Assembly (NCBI GenBank): GCA_018900975.1
Contig: JAHIFK010000293.1
Span: forward strand, 1 to 20,049
Reading direction: 5' to 3'
Length of the DNA stretch: 20,049 nt
From: Methanobacteriota archaeon
GTDB taxonomy: Archaea; Halobacteriota; Methanosarcinia; Methanosarcinales; Methanoperedenaceae
The position numbers were made by a program, and so were the translations under genes. The notes under the pieces were generated by a model that worked only from the letters and a program-made list of their open reading frames with translations, did not search any database and had not been told where the DNA came from. Positions 1-8,073 of this stretch are shown here, one piece after another (position 1 is the first letter of the stretch; every line of letters starts with the position of its first letter).

Positions 1-2
1 GT

Positions 3-197
3 GGTTTCAGTGTCCCGAAAGACCTTTCAGTGAGGGTACATATTTGTCCTTCATGTGGTCTTGTCATGGGAAGAGATCAAGTGTCTGCGATATTAATAGA
101 GAATAGACCAGGCTGTACCGTAGGAACTACGGGAGTTCAAGACCGTCAAGGACTCTCAAGCAGAGAGCCGATGCAGCGGTACGCCCAAGCCCTTTAG
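3..197 (+). CDS. tnpB: TnpB (IS200/IS605 OrfB) C-terminal end, cut by window edge
   Basis: About 64 residues are visible in a frame open from the window edge to a TAG at 195-197. They hold one CPSCG zinc-ribbon half, then GRDQVSAILI, which fits the RuvC-III segment of TnpB (usual form RDxNAAxNI, with the catalytic Asp). The tail TVGTTG...SREPM is typical of TnpB from IS200/IS605-family elements. TnpB is an RNA-guided nuclease associated with these transposons. The first zinc half, RuvC-I and RuvC-II lie outside the window, so I cannot say whether the gene is intact. The RuvC-III segment is off consensus at its end (ILI in place of INI), which may mean some decay. No tnpA is seen in the window. 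Confidence 0.75.
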   Translation, partial: GFSVPKDLSVRVHICPSCGLVMGRDQVSAILIENRPGCTVGTTGVQDRQGLSSREPMQRYAQAL

Positions 198-203
198 GGT
201 TGG
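185..203 (+). repeat. Imperfect hairpin over the tnpB stop codon
   Basis: The arms CCAA(G)CCC (185-192) and GGGTTGG (197-203) pair around a TTTA loop, with one bulged G at 189. The tnpB stop codon lies in the loop and second arm. Subterminal imperfect palindromes of this kind mark the right end of IS200/IS605-family elements and form part of the right-end RNA used by TnpB. The assignment as a right end is inference; the pairing is seen directly. Confidence 0.5.
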
Positions 204-281
204 GTAGTTCACGTAATGCGCTTATGATAAAACTGATGCCCTTCCTGCACAGATCGCAGTCCATCATGTACACTTTTATTA

Positions 282-1982
282 TCATTTATGCGTAAAATAC
301 GCCACGATCCCATCTCCTTTCGCGCTATCGATCCTCACAAAGCCGAACCTCTCGAATTGTACGACCTTATCCACCTCTCTTTCCATCCCGCGCTCCCCGA
401 CACCGATAAATTCTCTATCAGGCGATAAGACTCTGACCTTCAATCCATCAAGCGGAACCCAGTGAATGATGCGTGCCTTCTCCTTTTTCACAAGATCCAT
501 ATCAGTCCCGATAAACTTCGCCCTTGGCGGAGAAATACAGGTCACTTCGATATTATAAAGATCTTTTAGCCTGAGACGCTCACCATTTTTGAGACTGTCT
601 GCATCATTCCCTGTGATAAAAACAGTTGTTCCAGCAGGTATCTCCCTGAGACCCCCGCGGGTGGGGTGAATCGGAGCCTTCGCGATTCTGGGTTCTGCGC
701 CCTCAATTTCCAGTTCGACAGGATCCCACACAAAGAAATACCTGTTCGCTATGGGGTCAATGATCTTTCGGTTCTCAGCATACAGCGTATCCAGACTGAG
801 ACTTATATCAGTCTCGCCAAGCCCCAGGTCAAGCATGAACTTGCGCAGCGCCTCAGGCAGTATGCCCCTTCTTTTTATTGCCCTGATGGTGGGCAGGCGA
901 GGGTCGTCCCAGCCAGTATAAATGCCTTCAGCTATCGCTTTCTTGATACCGCTAGTGCTCAGTTTCCCGAACTCATGTATCTGCACCCGCCCCCAGTGCG
1001 TCGTCCTGGGATAGGTCCATCCCATATGATCATAAACATACTTCTGACGCTTCTCACTGTCTATCAGGTCCTTACCCCGGATGATTAACGTAGTCCCAAG
1101 CAGGTGGTCTTCAACCGCGCCCTCAAAATCCAGCAGCGGCCAGGCGCAGTATTTGTCCAACACTTCTGGTCTGGGGTGGGGCGTCTTGATTATACGGAAC
1201 GCCACCCAGTCGCGAAGCGCCGGGTCTTTGTGAGTTATATCGGTCTTTATCCGCAGAACCGCTTCCTGCTCTTTATATTCTCCAGAGACCATCTTTTTCC
1301 ATGACTCAAGGTTCTTTTCTACGCTTTCGTTCCTGTGCGGACATTCACTCTTTGCGTCCTTGAGCGCCTTGAATGTCTCCTGCGCGCAGAAGCAAACATA
1401 TGCTCCGCCATTTGTTAATAATTGTTCAGCGACTTCATAATATCTCTCCATCCTGTCAGATGCAATTACGACCTCGTCAGGCTTTGCCCCCAACCATTCG
1501 CAGTCCTCAAGATACCATGTGTAAGCCTCAAGCATGGGGCGCTTGGTCGCAGGGTCTGTGTCATCAAAGCGGATAATAAGTTTGCCTTTATATTTTTTCG
1601 TGTACTCTGAGTTCACAACGATCCCGCGCGCGCTGCCCAGAGTAGGCGGTCCGTTCGGGTTTGGCGCGAACCTCATCACAAGAGGTCCGTCGATCTCAAG
1701 CGGCGGCAGACCTTTTTCAGGTTCCTTTTTTTCACTCAGTTCTGCAATGAGTTCAGGCGCGAGCTTATTTAATTCCTCTTCGCGAGCCTCCGGGGTCATC
1801 TGATCGATTTCCACAAGGACTTCATTCACAAGAACAGTGATTTCTTTAGCTTTCGAGCGAAGCTCAGGCTGCGCCATGACCTTACCCATCACAGCGCCTG
1901 CCTGCGGTGTCTTGTCGTACTTGACCGCATTCTGCAGGGCAAATTTCTTAATTATGAGTTTTATATCTTCTGTGGTTGGCAT
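282..1982 (-). CDS. gltX: Glutamyl-tRNA synthetase, archaeal type
   Basis: A 566-residue class I aminoacyl-tRNA synthetase that joins glutamate to tRNA-Glu in the cytosol. In archaea this enzyme usually also charges tRNA-Gln with Glu, which GatDE then amidates. The signature PNPNGPPTLGSARG (107-120) is the archaeal form of the HIGH motif, and KLSTS (340-344) is the KMSKS equivalent. A CFC...CPH cluster (C197, C199, C214, H216) looks like a zinc site. The roughly 100-residue helical N-terminal extension and the C-terminal beta-barrel anticodon domain (from about 410) are usual for archaeal and eukaryotic GluRS, so the gene looks full length. The ATG at 1982 is the natural start. It is divergent from the PRC-barrel gene across about 100 AT-rich bases. 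Confidence 0.96.
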   Translation of the reverse strand: MPTTEDIKLIIKKFALQNAVKYDKTPQAGAVMGKVMAQPELRSKAKEITVLVNEVLVEIDQMTPEAREEELNKLAPELIAELSEKKEPEKGLPPLEIDGPLVMRFAPNPNGPPTLGSARGIVVNSEYTKKYKGKLIIRFDDTDPATKRPMLEAYTWYLEDCEWLGAKPDEVVIASDRMERYYEVAEQLLTNGGAYVCFCAQETFKALKDAKSECPHRNESVEKNLESWKKMVSGEYKEQEAVLRIKTDITHKDPALRDWVAFRIIKTPHPRPEVLDKYCAWPLLDFEGAVEDHLLGTTLIIRGKDLIDSEKRQKYVYDHMGWTYPRTTHWGRVQIHEFGKLSTSGIKKAIAEGIYTGWDDPRLPTIRAIKRRGILPEALRKFMLDLGLGETDISLSLDTLYAENRKIIDPIANRYFFVWDPVELEIEGAEPRIAKAPIHPTRGGLREIPAGTTVFITGNDADSLKNGERLRLKDLYNIEVTCISPPRAKFIGTDMDLVKKEKARIIHWVPLDGLKVRVLSPDREFIGVGERGMEREVDKVVQFERFGFVRIDSAKGDGIVAYFTHK

Positions 1983-2042
1983 CTTATGCCTTAATCATCA
2001 GCACATAATATTAAACTTCACGGAACAAAAATGACAATTTCA

Positions 2043-2058
2043 ATAAACTATATATTGC
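2043..2058 (+). promoter_or_regulatory. TATA-like element before the PRC-barrel gene
   Basis: An A/T run containing ACTATATATT lies about 35-45 bases before the ATG at 2089, in the gltX/PRC divergent region. The spacing fits an archaeal TATA box with a short leader holding the AAGGTGA ribosome binding site (2078-2084). Called by pattern only. Confidence 0.4.
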
Positions 2059-2088
2059 TATCATTCATATTCTGGTCAAGGTGATATG

Positions 2089-2382
2089 ATGCAGTCAGAG
2101 GTTTCAACGATGTTCGGTTTAAATGTTTATACTGAGAGAGGGGTATATATCGGTAAAGTGAATGATGTCGTACTTGAAGTGAATGAGAAAAAAGTGACAG
2201 GACTTGCGGTTTCGCGATTGAACCCTGAAATGTTCGATACTGTAAAAGCCGGAGTGGTCATCCCATACAGATGGGTCACTGCAGTGGCTGACGTTGTTCT
2301 TATCAGGCATGTCAAAGACCAGTTCAAGAAGCCGGAAGAGGTCCCTGAAGAGTATAATATTTCCAACGAGGACGAACAATAG
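2089..2382 (+). CDS. PRC-barrel domain protein
   Basis: A roughly 97-residue protein made of one PRC-barrel fold. GLNVYTERGVYIGKVNDVVL opens the barrel and VVIPYRWVTAVADVVLI closes it, followed by a charged tail. There is no signal peptide or membrane segment. Two ATGs stand in tandem (2086 and 2089); the AAGGTGA box at 2078-2084 is better spaced for the second. Small euryarchaeal PRC-barrel proteins of this shape include the CdpB cell-division proteins that act with SepF and FtsZ in haloarchaea. The overall pattern here resembles that group, but orthology is only inferred. The next gene, thg1, starts 3 bases after the stop on the same strand, so the two are probably co-transcribed. Confidence 0.85.
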   Translation: MQSEVSTMFGLNVYTERGVYIGKVNDVVLEVNEKKVTGLAVSRLNPEMFDTVKAGVVIPYRWVTAVADVVLIRHVKDQFKKPEEVPEEYNISNEDEQ

Positions 2383-2385
2383 ACC

Positions 2386-3141
2386 GTGAGTGATGCTTTT
2401 TCAGCAGATGAGATGAAAGAAAGGGAGATCTACTCTGACCTTCGGGTCTTCCCTCCTTTCGTGGTCAGGATCGATGGACGGGGGTTTCGCCGCGCTCTTT
2501 CTGATTTCAAAAAACCCTACGATGAAAGATTCGCGAAAGCCATGGCTGATTGCGTGGAATGTTTTTTCAGGGACAGCGGTTTGAACCCCCTTTTTGCTTT
2601 CACGTTCTCAGACGAGATCAATCTCTTTTTTTCTGAAATGCCGTACAATTACAGGATTGAAAAGATAGATTCGATTATCCCGAGCTTCTTCTCCTCCGAG
2701 CTTACTATAAGGCTGGAGCTTAAAAAACCAGTATCATTCGATTCACGCGTCATACCGCTTGGAAAGGAAGACATCTACAGGTACCTTGTATGGAGGCAGG
2801 CTGAGACCTGGAGAAACCATGTAAGCTCTTACGGGTATTATACGCTGCGAAAGTCCGGTCTTTCAGAGAATGAGGCTGCTGTGAAGCTTAAGAATATGAA
2901 AGCGAGCGCGATCCACGAGCTAGTGTTCCAGCATGGCATCAACCTTGCGGAAACGCCAGCCTGGCAGAGATGCGGCGTATTGGTTTTCCGGGAAACGTAT
3001 GATAAAAAGGGATACGACCCCGTGAAAAAAACAGACGTCACTACGCAGAGGACAAAAATAATCCAGGAATGGAACACACCTATATTCAAAACAGATGAAG
3101 GCAAAAATCTTATCATCCGACTGTTATCCGAAGGCAAATGA
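2386..3141 (+). CDS. thg1: tRNA-His guanylyltransferase (Thg1 family)
   Basis: A 251-residue member of the Thg1 family, enzymes that add nucleotides in the 3'-5' direction to the 5' end of tRNA, classically G-1 of tRNA-His. RIDGRGF (28-34) carries the first metal-binding Asp (D30), and FSDEINLFF (74-82) carries the D76-E77 pair. HGINLAETPAWQRCGVLVF matches the conserved C-terminal block. The gene opens with GTG at 2386 without a good ribosome binding site; an in-frame ATG at 2413 (MKEREIY...) is a reasonable alternative and close to where the homology begins. No in-frame TAG is present, unlike the Methanosarcina acetivorans gene, where a UAG is read as pyrrolysine. It follows the PRC-barrel gene by 3 bases. 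Confidence 0.92.
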   Translation: MSDAFSADEMKEREIYSDLRVFPPFVVRIDGRGFRRALSDFKKPYDERFAKAMADCVECFFRDSGLNPLFAFTFSDEINLFFSEMPYNYRIEKIDSIIPSFFSSELTIRLELKKPVSFDSRVIPLGKEDIYRYLVWRQAETWRNHVSSYGYYTLRKSGLSENEAAVKLKNMKASAIHELVFQHGINLAETPAWQRCGVLVFRETYDKKGYDPVKKTDVTTQRTKIIQEWNTPIFKTDEGKNLIIRLLSEGK

Positions 3142-3189
3142 TAGCATGGGTCGTTTCCCCCTCTTCTTTCTGGCCTGATGGCTTTTGCT

Positions 3190-5610
3190 TTAATGAATTT
3201 GATCCAGATATTCTAACTTTGGGATCTCAACAATAAAAATAGCCCCGCCCTGCGGATTATCTTCAACTCCAATACCGCCCCTGTGGAGTTTTATTATCTT
3301 TTTTGCAATTGCTAACCCCAATCCTGAACCTTTAATCCCTTTCTTTTCCAGCCTGCAGAACCTGTCGAAAACAATGGTTTTGTCTGTAATTTTCAAGCCT
3401 TTGCCAAAATCGATGATCATTACATTCCAGAAGGGGTCCCTATCCTCACATTTCACAATGATACGTTTACCATCCCGGGCATATTTAATAGCATTCGATA
3501 TAAGGTTGGAAAAGACATCTTCAATTATTTTATTCGCTTTAACAGGCATGCTTCCGGTAATTATACTTTCAATTTCCATTCCAGCGCTTTTTGCCATAGG
3601 ACGCAGGTTTTCTATAGCCCCATCGATCACTTCCTTTAGATCCATTTCACTAAAATCTATGCGCTCCAGACCATCGATCTTTGAAAAATTGGTGGCACAC
3701 TCTATGAGATCCATGGATTTAACAAGATTTTTTTCTATGGTCTCAATATACATCCTGTTACCTGCATCTTCTTCCTTTAGAAGTTCGGCAAAACCGCTGG
3801 CCGTTGCAAGAGGATTCATGAGGTCATGATGCATTATATCAATAAAAAGCTCTTTCATACGGTTTGATTCTTCAAGTTTTTGGGCGTATTTTTTAATTGC
3901 TTCTTCTGTTCGCTTGCGCTCGGTGATGTCAATAATAGACACTTGTCTCCTTGAATATGTTCCCTCATATCCAGGTGCTACCGACCATTTCATGTAAATA
4001 TGTAAAACGTTTCCAGTCAGGGTTTTGACGAAATCCTCTCCTTCAAACACTGTACTTCCTTCTGCCATGGAAAGAAGTTCTTCCCTGAATATATCATAAG
4101 AATGCTCGGTGAAGATTTTAGTTAAACCCTTTAAGAGTTCTTCTTTACTGCGGGCTCTGAACATCGAAAGTGTAGCTTTGTTTACATTGATAACTCTCAC
4201 CATTTTTGAACAGCGTTCAACTTCTTCAGGATGTGACTCGAAATAGGTCCTGAAATCCGTAATTCCTTTATTTCGTAAACCGTCAATATATTTTTTGACA
4301 CGGGAACTGTCCTCCTCCCAGAGCGAAATAGGGGAATTTTCAAAGAGACTGCGATACCTTTCTTCGCTTTCTTTCAAAGCTTTTTCAAAGAGACTGCGCT
4401 CTGTGATGTCCCTGATGATACCCACCATAGCTATCGGGTTGCCTTTCTGGTCTCTAACCATAGAAGTGTTCAGCCAGATAGGAAATTCATGCCCGTCCTT
4501 ATGCTTGACCATCAGTTCACCGGCCCAGCGCCCAGTCTCTATTATGGATGGGAGGATAACCATGCCAGCAAACTCAGAATCCACGTTCATTACATTTACG
4601 TGCTTTCCCTTTAATTCCTCGCGCGGAATTCCGTACATTTCTTCTACAGCCCTGTTTGAATAAGTTACATTGCCTGTCAGGTCAACGATTTGAAAACCGT
4701 CTGGCGCTTCTTCCACAGCTTCTGAAAAGAGCTTCAGTCCTTCCTCGATCTGTTTGCGTTCTGTGATGTCGCGCACATATTCGATCACCCCTTTCATCTT
4801 CCCTGTTGCCGTGTCAATCATCGGGTAACTGTATATCTCGACCCAACCAACGGTCTTCCCTCCTGGATCGTGTTTCGGGATAATATCATAGGCTGTCTCC
4901 CCCGTATTAAGTGTCCGCCAGGCGGGACATACCTCGCATCGCTCGCTGCTGCCGTGAAAGGCTTCATAGCATTTCTTTCCAACAAAGGATGCGACATGTG
5001 GATACCATTTTTGCGCTGTCGGGTTGACGCGGATGATGTTCATGTCCATATCAAGGATGCCGATGCCGTCCGGTATGCTTGCGAAGATGTTTTCCATGAA
5101 GCGCTCGCTCTCCCTTAGCGCTTCCTCTGCGCGCCTGTGTTCTGTTACATCTCTGACAACCTTGATACCTGCTATGATCTTCCCTGTGGAATTCTTTAAT
5201 GGTGAGGTTGTAAACTCATAATAAAAAATCCCTTGGTCTTTTACAACTTTTTTTTCAGCTTTATGGATCCCCCCATCCCTGAACGATAATACAAGAGGGC
5301 AGCCATCGCAAATCTCGCCGCTACCGTATACTCTGTAACAGTATTCTCCGACTTTGTTCCCATATAGCTCGGAATGAATCTGATTCTGATAAAGTATCTT
5401 AAAATCTGTATCCTGGATTATTATACCATCGCCAATGGCTTGAATGATAGCATTCGATCTGTTTTTTTCTTCCTCTACCAGTGAAATGGCTTTGTTTATG
5501 GCATCCTCTGAAATCCCCGGCTCCCTGATATCATTCTTATCCGAAGGCCTTTGCTCATCTTGCTTCAGCTTTTTTCTTGTTATATCAGGTTTACCGTTTT
5601 TGTTTCGCAT
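3190..5610 (-). CDS. Soluble histidine kinase with four PAS domains
   Basis: An 806-residue sensor kinase with no signal peptide or membrane segment, so it should sense a cytosolic cue. Four PAS units lie at about 50-160, 170-285, 290-405 and 413-567, and the ends of all four (VTEH or ITER/ITERK junctions) read like PAC motifs. The dimerisation/phosphoacceptor helix has MHHDLMNPL with the likely phosphorylated His at 595. The ATPase domain shows the N box NLISNAIKYA (702-711), the G1 box DFGKGL (734-739) and the G2 box GSGLGLAI (761-768), so it looks active. PAS1 and PAS2 each carry a CY...C-x2-CP motif (C91, C101, C104 and C214, C225, C228). No response regulator gene is next to it, so it is an orphan kinase. 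The ATG at 5610 is the first start, with an AT-rich upstream region. Confidence 0.92.
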   Translation of the reverse strand: MRNKNGKPDITRKKLKQDEQRPSDKNDIREPGISEDAINKAISLVEEEKNRSNAIIQAIGDGIIIQDTDFKILYQNQIHSELYGNKVGEYCYRVYGSGEICDGCPLVLSFRDGGIHKAEKKVVKDQGIFYYEFTTSPLKNSTGKIIAGIKVVRDVTEHRRAEEALRESERFMENIFASIPDGIGILDMDMNIIRVNPTAQKWYPHVASFVGKKCYEAFHGSSERCEVCPAWRTLNTGETAYDIIPKHDPGGKTVGWVEIYSYPMIDTATGKMKGVIEYVRDITERKQIEEGLKLFSEAVEEAPDGFQIVDLTGNVTYSNRAVEEMYGIPREELKGKHVNVMNVDSEFAGMVILPSIIETGRWAGELMVKHKDGHEFPIWLNTSMVRDQKGNPIAMVGIIRDITERSLFEKALKESEERYRSLFENSPISLWEEDSSRVKKYIDGLRNKGITDFRTYFESHPEEVERCSKMVRVINVNKATLSMFRARSKEELLKGLTKIFTEHSYDIFREELLSMAEGSTVFEGEDFVKTLTGNVLHIYMKWSVAPGYEGTYSRRQVSIIDITERKRTEEAIKKYAQKLEESNRMKELFIDIMHHDLMNPLATASGFAELLKEEDAGNRMYIETIEKNLVKSMDLIECATNFSKIDGLERIDFSEMDLKEVIDGAIENLRPMAKSAGMEIESIITGSMPVKANKIIEDVFSNLISNAIKYARDGKRIIVKCEDRDPFWNVMIIDFGKGLKITDKTIVFDRFCRLEKKGIKGSGLGLAIAKKIIKLHRGGIGVEDNPQGGAIFIVEIPKLEYLDQIH

Positions 5611-5677
5611 GGTTGCACGTCTGTAAGTTCAACTGCGTGATTTAATTATTTTTTATCTTATCATCACTTCTTAAGGT

Positions 5678-6673
5678 TTAAGGAACATTTATAACTTTTG
5701 CCGCGATCGCATTTCCTACTTCAATCGTGGAATATGACCCGCCCATGTCTGGCGATACAATTCCTTTCTGAATGACTGAATCAACCGCATTTCCAAGAAC
5801 CTGCGCTTCTGTTTCCAGTCCCATCCATTGAAGCATCATCCTGACGCTCAGGATGGATGCTATCGGGTTTGCAATGCCTCTTCCAGCGATATCAGGGGCG
5901 CTGCCGTGGATGGGCTCGAAGAGCGCATGTCTATTGCCGATGTTGGCGCTGGGGCATAGACCAAGCCCACCAGAGATGGCAGCAGCAACGTCGCTCAATA
6001 TATCTCCGAAAAGATTTGTGGTAACTAGAACATCATATTTCTCAGGTCTAAGGACAAGGTCGTATGCCATGGCGTCCACGAGCATTTCATTGTATGAGAT
6101 CCCATTTCGCCTGGCAACCCCTGTGCAAATGTCACGGAAAAACGAATCTGATTTAAGTACGTTCGCTTTATGAACCACAGTTATATGCTTTTTTCTTTTT
6201 TTTGCTATTGAGCAGGCGTTTTCTGCTATCCTCTCGCTCCCTTTACGGGATATGACCCTTGTAGTATAAGCAACATTTTCATGCAGTTCCTCAATGCCAG
6301 AGTACATGCCTTCCGTATTTTCCCTGACGATGACAAAATCAAATACCTTTTTATTGCATGGCAATTTTACGTTCGCAAGGGGCGCAAAAGGGCGGATGTT
6401 GGCATACAGGTCCAGTTCCTTGCGAAGCCGCATCAGCACGCTTTTATAATTGGGGTCAGGCGGGGTTGTGATTGCTCCGAACAACACGCAGTCGCACTCC
6501 TTTATGACACTCATGTCCTCGTCCGTGAGCGCGCTTCCCGTGCGCTCCCATTTTCCATAACCGATCTCAAGGGGCACTTTCTCAATGTCAAGACCAAAGG
6601 CATCGAGCACTGCGAGCGCCACAGGTATGACTTCTTTACCTATGCCGTCACCGGGTACTACTGCGAGTTTCAT
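5678..6673 (-). CDS. leuB: Isopropylmalate / isohomocitrate-type dehydrogenase (LeuB/AksF family)
   Basis: A 331-residue beta-decarboxylating dehydrogenase, full length for the archaeal family. It shows GDGIG near the N-terminus, the substrate-binding RLRKELDLYANIRP stretch (R84, R94), VRENTEGMYSG (R117, Y124), K169 and the metal-binding aspartates in D200, D224 and D228. The NAD-site motif EPIHGSAPDIAG (253-264) points to NAD rather than NADP use. Family members act on 3-isopropylmalate (leucine), methylmalate (isoleucine in some archaea) or the (homo)n-isocitrates of coenzyme B synthesis; sequence alone does not settle which. Its ATG overlaps the stop of the upstream unknown gene by 4 bases, and a homoaconitase-type small subunit heads the same operon, so AksF is a real alternative to LeuB. 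Confidence 0.9.
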   Translation of the reverse strand: MKLAVVPGDGIGKEVIPVALAVLDAFGLDIEKVPLEIGYGKWERTGSALTDEDMSVIKECDCVLFGAITTPPDPNYKSVLMRLRKELDLYANIRPFAPLANVKLPCNKKVFDFVIVRENTEGMYSGIEELHENVAYTTRVISRKGSERIAENACSIAKKRKKHITVVHKANVLKSDSFFRDICTGVARRNGISYNEMLVDAMAYDLVLRPEKYDVLVTTNLFGDILSDVAAAISGGLGLCPSANIGNRHALFEPIHGSAPDIAGRGIANPIASILSVRMMLQWMGLETEAQVLGNAVDSVIQKGIVSPDMGGSYSTIEVGNAIAAKVINVP

Positions 6674-7536
6674 TTCATACCTGCTTTATTAGTTTCCATG
6701 TTCCCTGTCAGAACCCTCACCAGCATCCTTATCGCATCCACTATATCATACTCAGACGCCCCCCAGTGAACAACCGCGCCGTCTACCCCGTTTATGTTCA
6801 CCATACCCGATTTCCTGCTCTGGCAGCACCTTGTGATGAATGGTTTTGTAGGCATGTACAGTTCAGCTTTCAGGGGGCACATGTTGATATGCTTATACGT
6901 GAGCCCTGGGAACCGCAGCTCAAATATCTGTTTTGATATATCGCATCCCACAAGTTCTGAGTTGTCCTCTATATCGATATCCGTATCGAGGTATTTTCCT
7001 TTAAGCTCTGAAGCATAGCACGGGAAGACCGTATTTTCCCCTTCGAACTTTCGAAGGTCGATGAGCTTTTTTGTGAACCTGATGTTCAATTCCCCCAGTA
7101 TGCCGCTGCTCACAAGCCTGTCAATCGCAGAAGAAAGCCATGGCGGCTCTGGAGGCATGATGTCTATTATCTCTATCTCCATCACTTCATAGAGACTTGG
7201 CTCATGCACGAACGTGATATGCCGGTCCATGCCTTCAAAGATCACTGTATTCACTGTCCCTTTGCACAGCGGGATGGAAGATTCGATAAGCCTTGTCCTG
7301 TCATGCGCATCCAGTTTTTCACCGAACTTTTGTATCTGGTTACCTTTAGCGATCAGTTCCAGTGAAACCATTTTTCTCAACAGCCCTTCACCTTCGCTTT
7401 TCACTTTATATATGTAATAACCCGACTCCAGGTCAGCAATAAGGTATTCCGTCGAAAAATAAATGGGGCACCCTATCCGTTCAACAGGATCGGTCCGTGT
7501 CATTCCCAAGCTCTTGTAATCCGACGGGAATATCAT
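6670..7536 (-). CDS. Unrecognised protein between leuD- and leuB-type genes
   Basis: A 288-residue, apparently soluble protein that I cannot assign to a family with confidence. It has no signal peptide or clear membrane segment. Seven cysteines are present (23, 91, 173, 198, 220, 237, 238); those in GCD, MCP and RCC within residues 197-238 could form a metal or redox site, though this is only a guess. Other marked segments are MPPEPPW (127-133) and a C-terminal VHWGASEYDIVDAIRMLVRV. It overlaps leuD upstream (7533-7536) and leuB downstream (6670-6673) by ATGA-type 4-base overlaps, which implies translational coupling and a shared role in the pathway. The codon style is like its neighbours, with no sign of recent transfer. 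No function is claimed. Confidence 0.88.
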   Translation of the reverse strand: MIFPSDYKSLGMTRTDPVERIGCPIYFSTEYLIADLESGYYIYKVKSEGEGLLRKMVSLELIAKGNQIQKFGEKLDAHDRTRLIESSIPLCKGTVNTVIFEGMDRHITFVHEPSLYEVMEIEIIDIMPPEPPWLSSAIDRLVSSGILGELNIRFTKKLIDLRKFEGENTVFPCYASELKGKYLDTDIDIEDNSELVGCDISKQIFELRFPGLTYKHINMCPLKAELYMPTKPFITRCCQSRKSGMVNINGVDGAVVHWGASEYDIVDAIRMLVRVLTGNMETNKAGMK

Positions 7537-8027
7537 TGCTGCGCCTTCTTTTTGTGATGTTCCACAAGCCCGCCGTCTGCCAGTATCCCGCGCAGGAAAT
7601 CGGGGAGCTTCGTACCAGTGTATGATTTGTCCCCGGTTTTCACGATACCATTCTCAAGGTCGATCTCTATTATGTCGCCTTCCTGGCATTCTACCGCAGC
7701 TTCGATGATGGGGAGACCCACGTTTATTGCGTTCCTGAAGAATATCCTGGCGAATGACTCTGACACGATGCACGCCACACCAGCATGCTTTAAGGCAAGA
7801 GGAGCCTGTTCCCTGGATGAGCCGCAGCCAAAGTTCTTTCCTGCCACAATGATGTCACCTTTTTTCACTTTCTGCGGGAATTGTGGGTCTATGCCCTCCA
7901 TGACGTGTGATGCGAATACGCTCATGTCCGTGGTGCGCAGGTATTTTCCCGGAATGATGACATCGGTATCAATGTTGTCTTTGAATTTCCAGATCCGTCC
8001 TGATATTTTGCTGATATTATTATTCAT
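7533..8027 (-). CDS. leuD: Isopropylmalate isomerase / homoaconitase small subunit (LeuD/AksE type)
   Basis: About 164 residues, the usual length for the stand-alone swivelling subunit of the aconitase superfamily; it needs a LeuC-type iron-sulfur large subunit, which is not in this window. DNIDTDVIIPGKYL starts the domain and GKNFGCGSSREQAP is the substrate-binding signature. The specificity loop reads YLRT. In Methanocaldococcus jannaschii, YLRT marks the homoaconitase subunit MJ1271, while the leucine subunit MJ1277 has a different loop. The enzyme may therefore serve coenzyme B (2-oxosuberate) synthesis, leucine synthesis, or both. The ATG at 8027 is preferred; a GTG at 8036 in frame is possible. 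It heads a coupled three-gene operon, and a decayed TnpB element ends only some 40-50 bases upstream. Confidence 0.9.
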   Translation of the reverse strand: MNNNISKISGRIWKFKDNIDTDVIIPGKYLRTTDMSVFASHVMEGIDPQFPQKVKKGDIIVAGKNFGCGSSREQAPLALKHAGVACIVSESFARIFFRNAINVGLPIIEAAVECQEGDIIEIDLENGIVKTGDKSYTGTKLPDFLRGILADGGLVEHHKKKAQQ

Positions 8028-8073
8028 TGCCAGCACGGGTATTGTTCACGGCAAGCATAATCATTTTGGTCAA

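Noticed and set aside
3142..3189. Pyrimidine-rich stretch after thg1 as a terminator
   Set aside because: Archaeal termination can use U-rich tracts, but this one is interrupted by C and G and has no stem. The evidence is too weak for a feature.
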